Shown: positions 61,790 to 64,000 of the stretch, piece after piece | How the letters are laid out: each line of letters starts with the position of its first letter | Position numbering within the stretch: the first letter of the stretch is position 1 | Origin: Gamsiella multidivaricata | Taxonomy: Eukaryota > Mortierellomycota > Mortierellomycetes > Mortierellales > Mortierellaceae | Length of the DNA: 64,000 nucleotides | Direction: 5' to 3' | NCBI RefSeq assembly: GCF_025024155.1 | Contig: NW_026251714.1 | Span: 496,001-560,000, forward strand | The notes under the pieces: model-generated | Seen by the model: the letters and a program-made list of their open reading frames with translations, nothing else | What the model was told of the DNA's origin: nothing | Database searches by the model: none | Program-made: the position numbers and the translations under genes

Positions 61790-62345
61790 ATGTTGTCTTC
61801 CCTATCTGTTCTTCGACGTCTAAGACCATCTTCATCCTCAGTGCCCCGCGCATCGTCACTAATGGAAGTTGCGTTTTATCCCTCAATGGAGGGGTCCCTT
61901 TCTTTGTCTCCATCATCTCGTACTCATGTTCGCAAGGCATCCTTGGCTCCCTATGCCATCGGGTCCCATTCTATACCGCCAACCCATTGACACTGGTGCA
62001 AGTCGGAAAAATCAAGCAGACGGAGCGACAGCAATTGCACCTTCAACTTCAACTGCAGCTGGAAAGCACCCAGAAATTGCGACAGTAACGGGAATTAAAT
62101 TATATCCTTGTAAAGGATCTGATGGATATGCGACAACAACGGTGCCTCGATCGATGACAAAGTTACGCGGACGCGAGAGGGGTGCGTCGTCAGCGTCAGG
62201 ATATCAAGAAGGCACTGAACCTCGAGCAACGATTCATTGCTGCACTAAAAAAGCAGAAGGGGGTGCAGCAAGGAACTGATCATATCAGACAGGCGACTGT
62301 CCATCCGCCATCGTCCCCAGCACCATTGTCAAGCAGCCGTATTTG
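61790..62345 (+). pseudogene. Pseudogene related to the Gln-rich mitochondrial gene at 13.7 kb
   Basis: Begins with a presequence-like MLSSLSVLRRLRPSSSSVPR. The piece VRKASLAPYAIGSHSIPPTH resembles VRWASIVPYSVNEHAYYSPP of the intact gene. After a frameshift near 61985 the other frame reads QLQLQLESTQKLRQ-stop-REL, against QIQLEQTQRMRQQREL. Two in-frame stops follow, and the conserved motif and Ser tail of the intact gene are missing. The opposite strand orientation and the position beside DHHC copy 2 match the mirror arrangement. Similarity is low-complexity in part, so confidence is moderate. Confidence 0.55.
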
Positions 62346-62482
62346 ACCATTTGATTATGAAGGATCAACCGAAAGATAGATACAACAACTGTGACTTTGA
62401 TGGAATAGAAGAAAGCTTATTATTAAGCATCAGTCCAACGAAAAGAAGAATGCGTTTTATTTCTACGCATGTCCCAAAGGCT

Positions 62483-64000
62483 TCAAACTACATCTGCATC
62501 ATCCTGGCCAAAATCCAGTACGAAGCCGCGACCGCTCTTCAGAAATCTCTTGCCATTTCCGATCGGAGGGATCCTGATCGGCAGCAGTGCGGTGTACCAA
62601 GGACTATTCGATGCAGAAAAAAACGACAAAGGTTAAAGCTCAGTCTTCTCTTTGAAAGCTGGATACAGTTGAGGGCGCTGCATTACAAACTTACTAAAAG
62701 CTAGGCGATCGTTAAGTTACGTTCAAAAGACGTGAGGACGTGATCTCAGCGAGGTTTATTTGCCAATGTTTATCCAAGAATGATGAAACTCAGATTCAGC
62801 ACTTACCCTCGTCGACCAATGTTGAAAAAGTCCAGCAGATTGCCAATGATGCCAAAGTCATACATGTTCATGAACCTATCGCCTTTTTTCTTGCATATTT
62901 CTTTGATAACTCCGTTGTTGTACTGTTCAAGCGTGGTTTGAGCTGTCAGTGTCTAGATCGCAGGTGATTTGGTGTTAGCGTGCCAGTTTTTGTCGTCATC
63001 CACCTCTATGTAAATAGCTGTGAGTAACTTTCCTACCAGATACCAGTGCCAGCAGCCCATGCCGTTGACAGACAGCCCGATTGCTCCAGCTAGCACAATC
63101 GAGAATGCAGTTAATCCCTTCGGTAGTGGATATGGCCAGTTCTCCTATTATTACGCGTTCAGCTCGTTAGCTCTCCAGATCAACAGCGCACCATGGCAGC
63201 CCACATCACATCCTAAATCCATTCACTTACAGAATCTTCATATTCTGCGAGAAACAGAAAGGGACCGGCTCCCATGTAGAGAAAATACACGCTGGCTATC
63301 GACAGATAGGTTAAAAACATGAGAAAGTACCGATGGTTGAAGTGTCCCACGCAATTGTTGATCCACGGGCAATGCTAGAAGATATTGGACAGTGTTAGGG
63401 ACTAATGTACCCTTGGCTTGGTAATGTAAAAAAATCATGAATGGATCTTACGTGGTCGTATTTGAGGATGCACTTTTTGCACACGCTGCAATGGTGCGTT
63501 CGTTCCGGCTTTGGAAGATGGCCTACCATAGGTAACACGGGTCAGGCACAAGCATCGGAATCAGCCCCATTGGCTCAATGTTAATCACACTTCACACTTG
63601 CAAGTATCTTTAATTTGTCGCACGCTATTACATCGTTTGCATGTCGGCGGGGACTCGGTGAACGCTATTTAAATAGAATGGATGTATAGAGCATTAGTAT
63701 GAGTACCTATGCGCTTCGCTGTGAATGATGTAAATGTATTAGTTCTCTTACTCTCCATCTCGACAAGAACATCTTGAAACGTGCTGCCTTCCTGTGAGCA
63801 CACAGAAAAAAAAAAAAAAAGCGCGTTCAATTTTAACGCCACCAAGTTTAATGTGCACTTGGCGATGCAATGAAAATATGTCGCTCCCCTCATACATTCT
63901 CCGTGGATATGCCATCGAGTACGTAGCCGGGTGGTGTGGACACTGCGTAGTAATAATTGGCCACGATCCCCCAGACTATATAACAGGACCAGATCATGTT
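62483..64000 (-). CDS. DHHC palmitoyltransferase, copy 2 (5' end beyond window)
   Basis: Exons on the minus strand: >64000-63896, 63752-63791, 63632-63664, 63452-63522, 63231-63374, 63037-63144, 62807-62952, 62483-62603. Exons two to six have the same lengths as in copy 1 (40, 33, 71, 144, 108 nt). One additional intron splits the last coding exon after NIGRRG, and two residues (HY) present in copy 1 are absent at that point. Motifs: [27 protein letters not shown] (again split by an intron), TTLE, and the C-terminus [16 protein letters not shown]. The N-terminus and first membrane span lie outside the window. No lesion is seen, so it looks functional. Confidence 0.9.

Overview
The window looks like nuclear DNA of an early-diverging filamentous fungus, most likely Mortierellomycotina (inference). 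The reasons are dense small GT-AG introns, CT-rich promoters, a NACHT/pentapeptide/WD40 receptor-like gene of a kind expanded in Mortierella relatives, and a NELF-C/D subunit, which yeasts lack. Exon coordinates were built by eye from splice signals, reading phase and, where available, a paralogue.

Layout. 1-905: decayed RecQ-like helicase (-), running off the left edge. 1.3-3.9 kb: GNAT acetyltransferase (-) and DHHC palmitoyltransferase copy 1 (+), divergent. 3992-13636: a 9.6-kb block bounded by 57-bp inverted repeats next to TA dinucleotides. It holds a Tc1/mariner transposase remnant, a large intact NACHT-WD40 gene (7528-12809) and a degenerate piece of 28S rRNA. 13.7-17.0 kb: a Gln-rich, probably mitochondrial protein (-) and Msn2/4-type zinc-finger gene copy 1 (-). 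17.0-28.9 kb: no gene seen. 28.9-38.9 kb: a compact housekeeping cluster of UBE2G-type E2 copy 1 (-), mitochondrial ribosome recycling factor (+), proteasome beta5 (-), proteasome beta6 (+), LUD-domain protein (+) and UBE2G-type E2 copy 2 (+). 39.1-40.2 kb: SRPBCC protein (-). 40.2-48.1 kb: no gene seen. 48.2-49.4 kb: zinc-finger copy 2 (+). 49.7-52.6 kb: NELF-C/D (-). 53.0-54.2 kb: a second copy of the flanks of the NACHT locus without the NACHT gene, again ending in 28S sequence. 54.8-56.7 kb: Ser-rich protein with an RVxF motif (+). 56.8-60.4 kb: MCM6 (-). 61.8-62.3 kb: pseudogene related to the Gln-rich gene (+). 62.5-64.0 kb: DHHC copy 2 (-), running off the right edge.

Two themes stand out. 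First, the window is an old mirror-image duplication centred near 33-34 kb. The DHHC, Gln-rich, zinc-finger and E2 genes each occur once per arm, in opposite orientation and at similar distance from the centre, with other genes lost or gained on one side. Second, the right arm acts as a natural unoccupied comparison for the left. The DHHC and Gln-rich genes are close neighbours on the right but are separated on the left by the inverted-repeat-bounded block, which suggests that a receptor-like NACHT-WD40 gene arrived inside a mobile or composite segment. The second NACHT-flank copy at 53 kb shows the same cassette without its gene.
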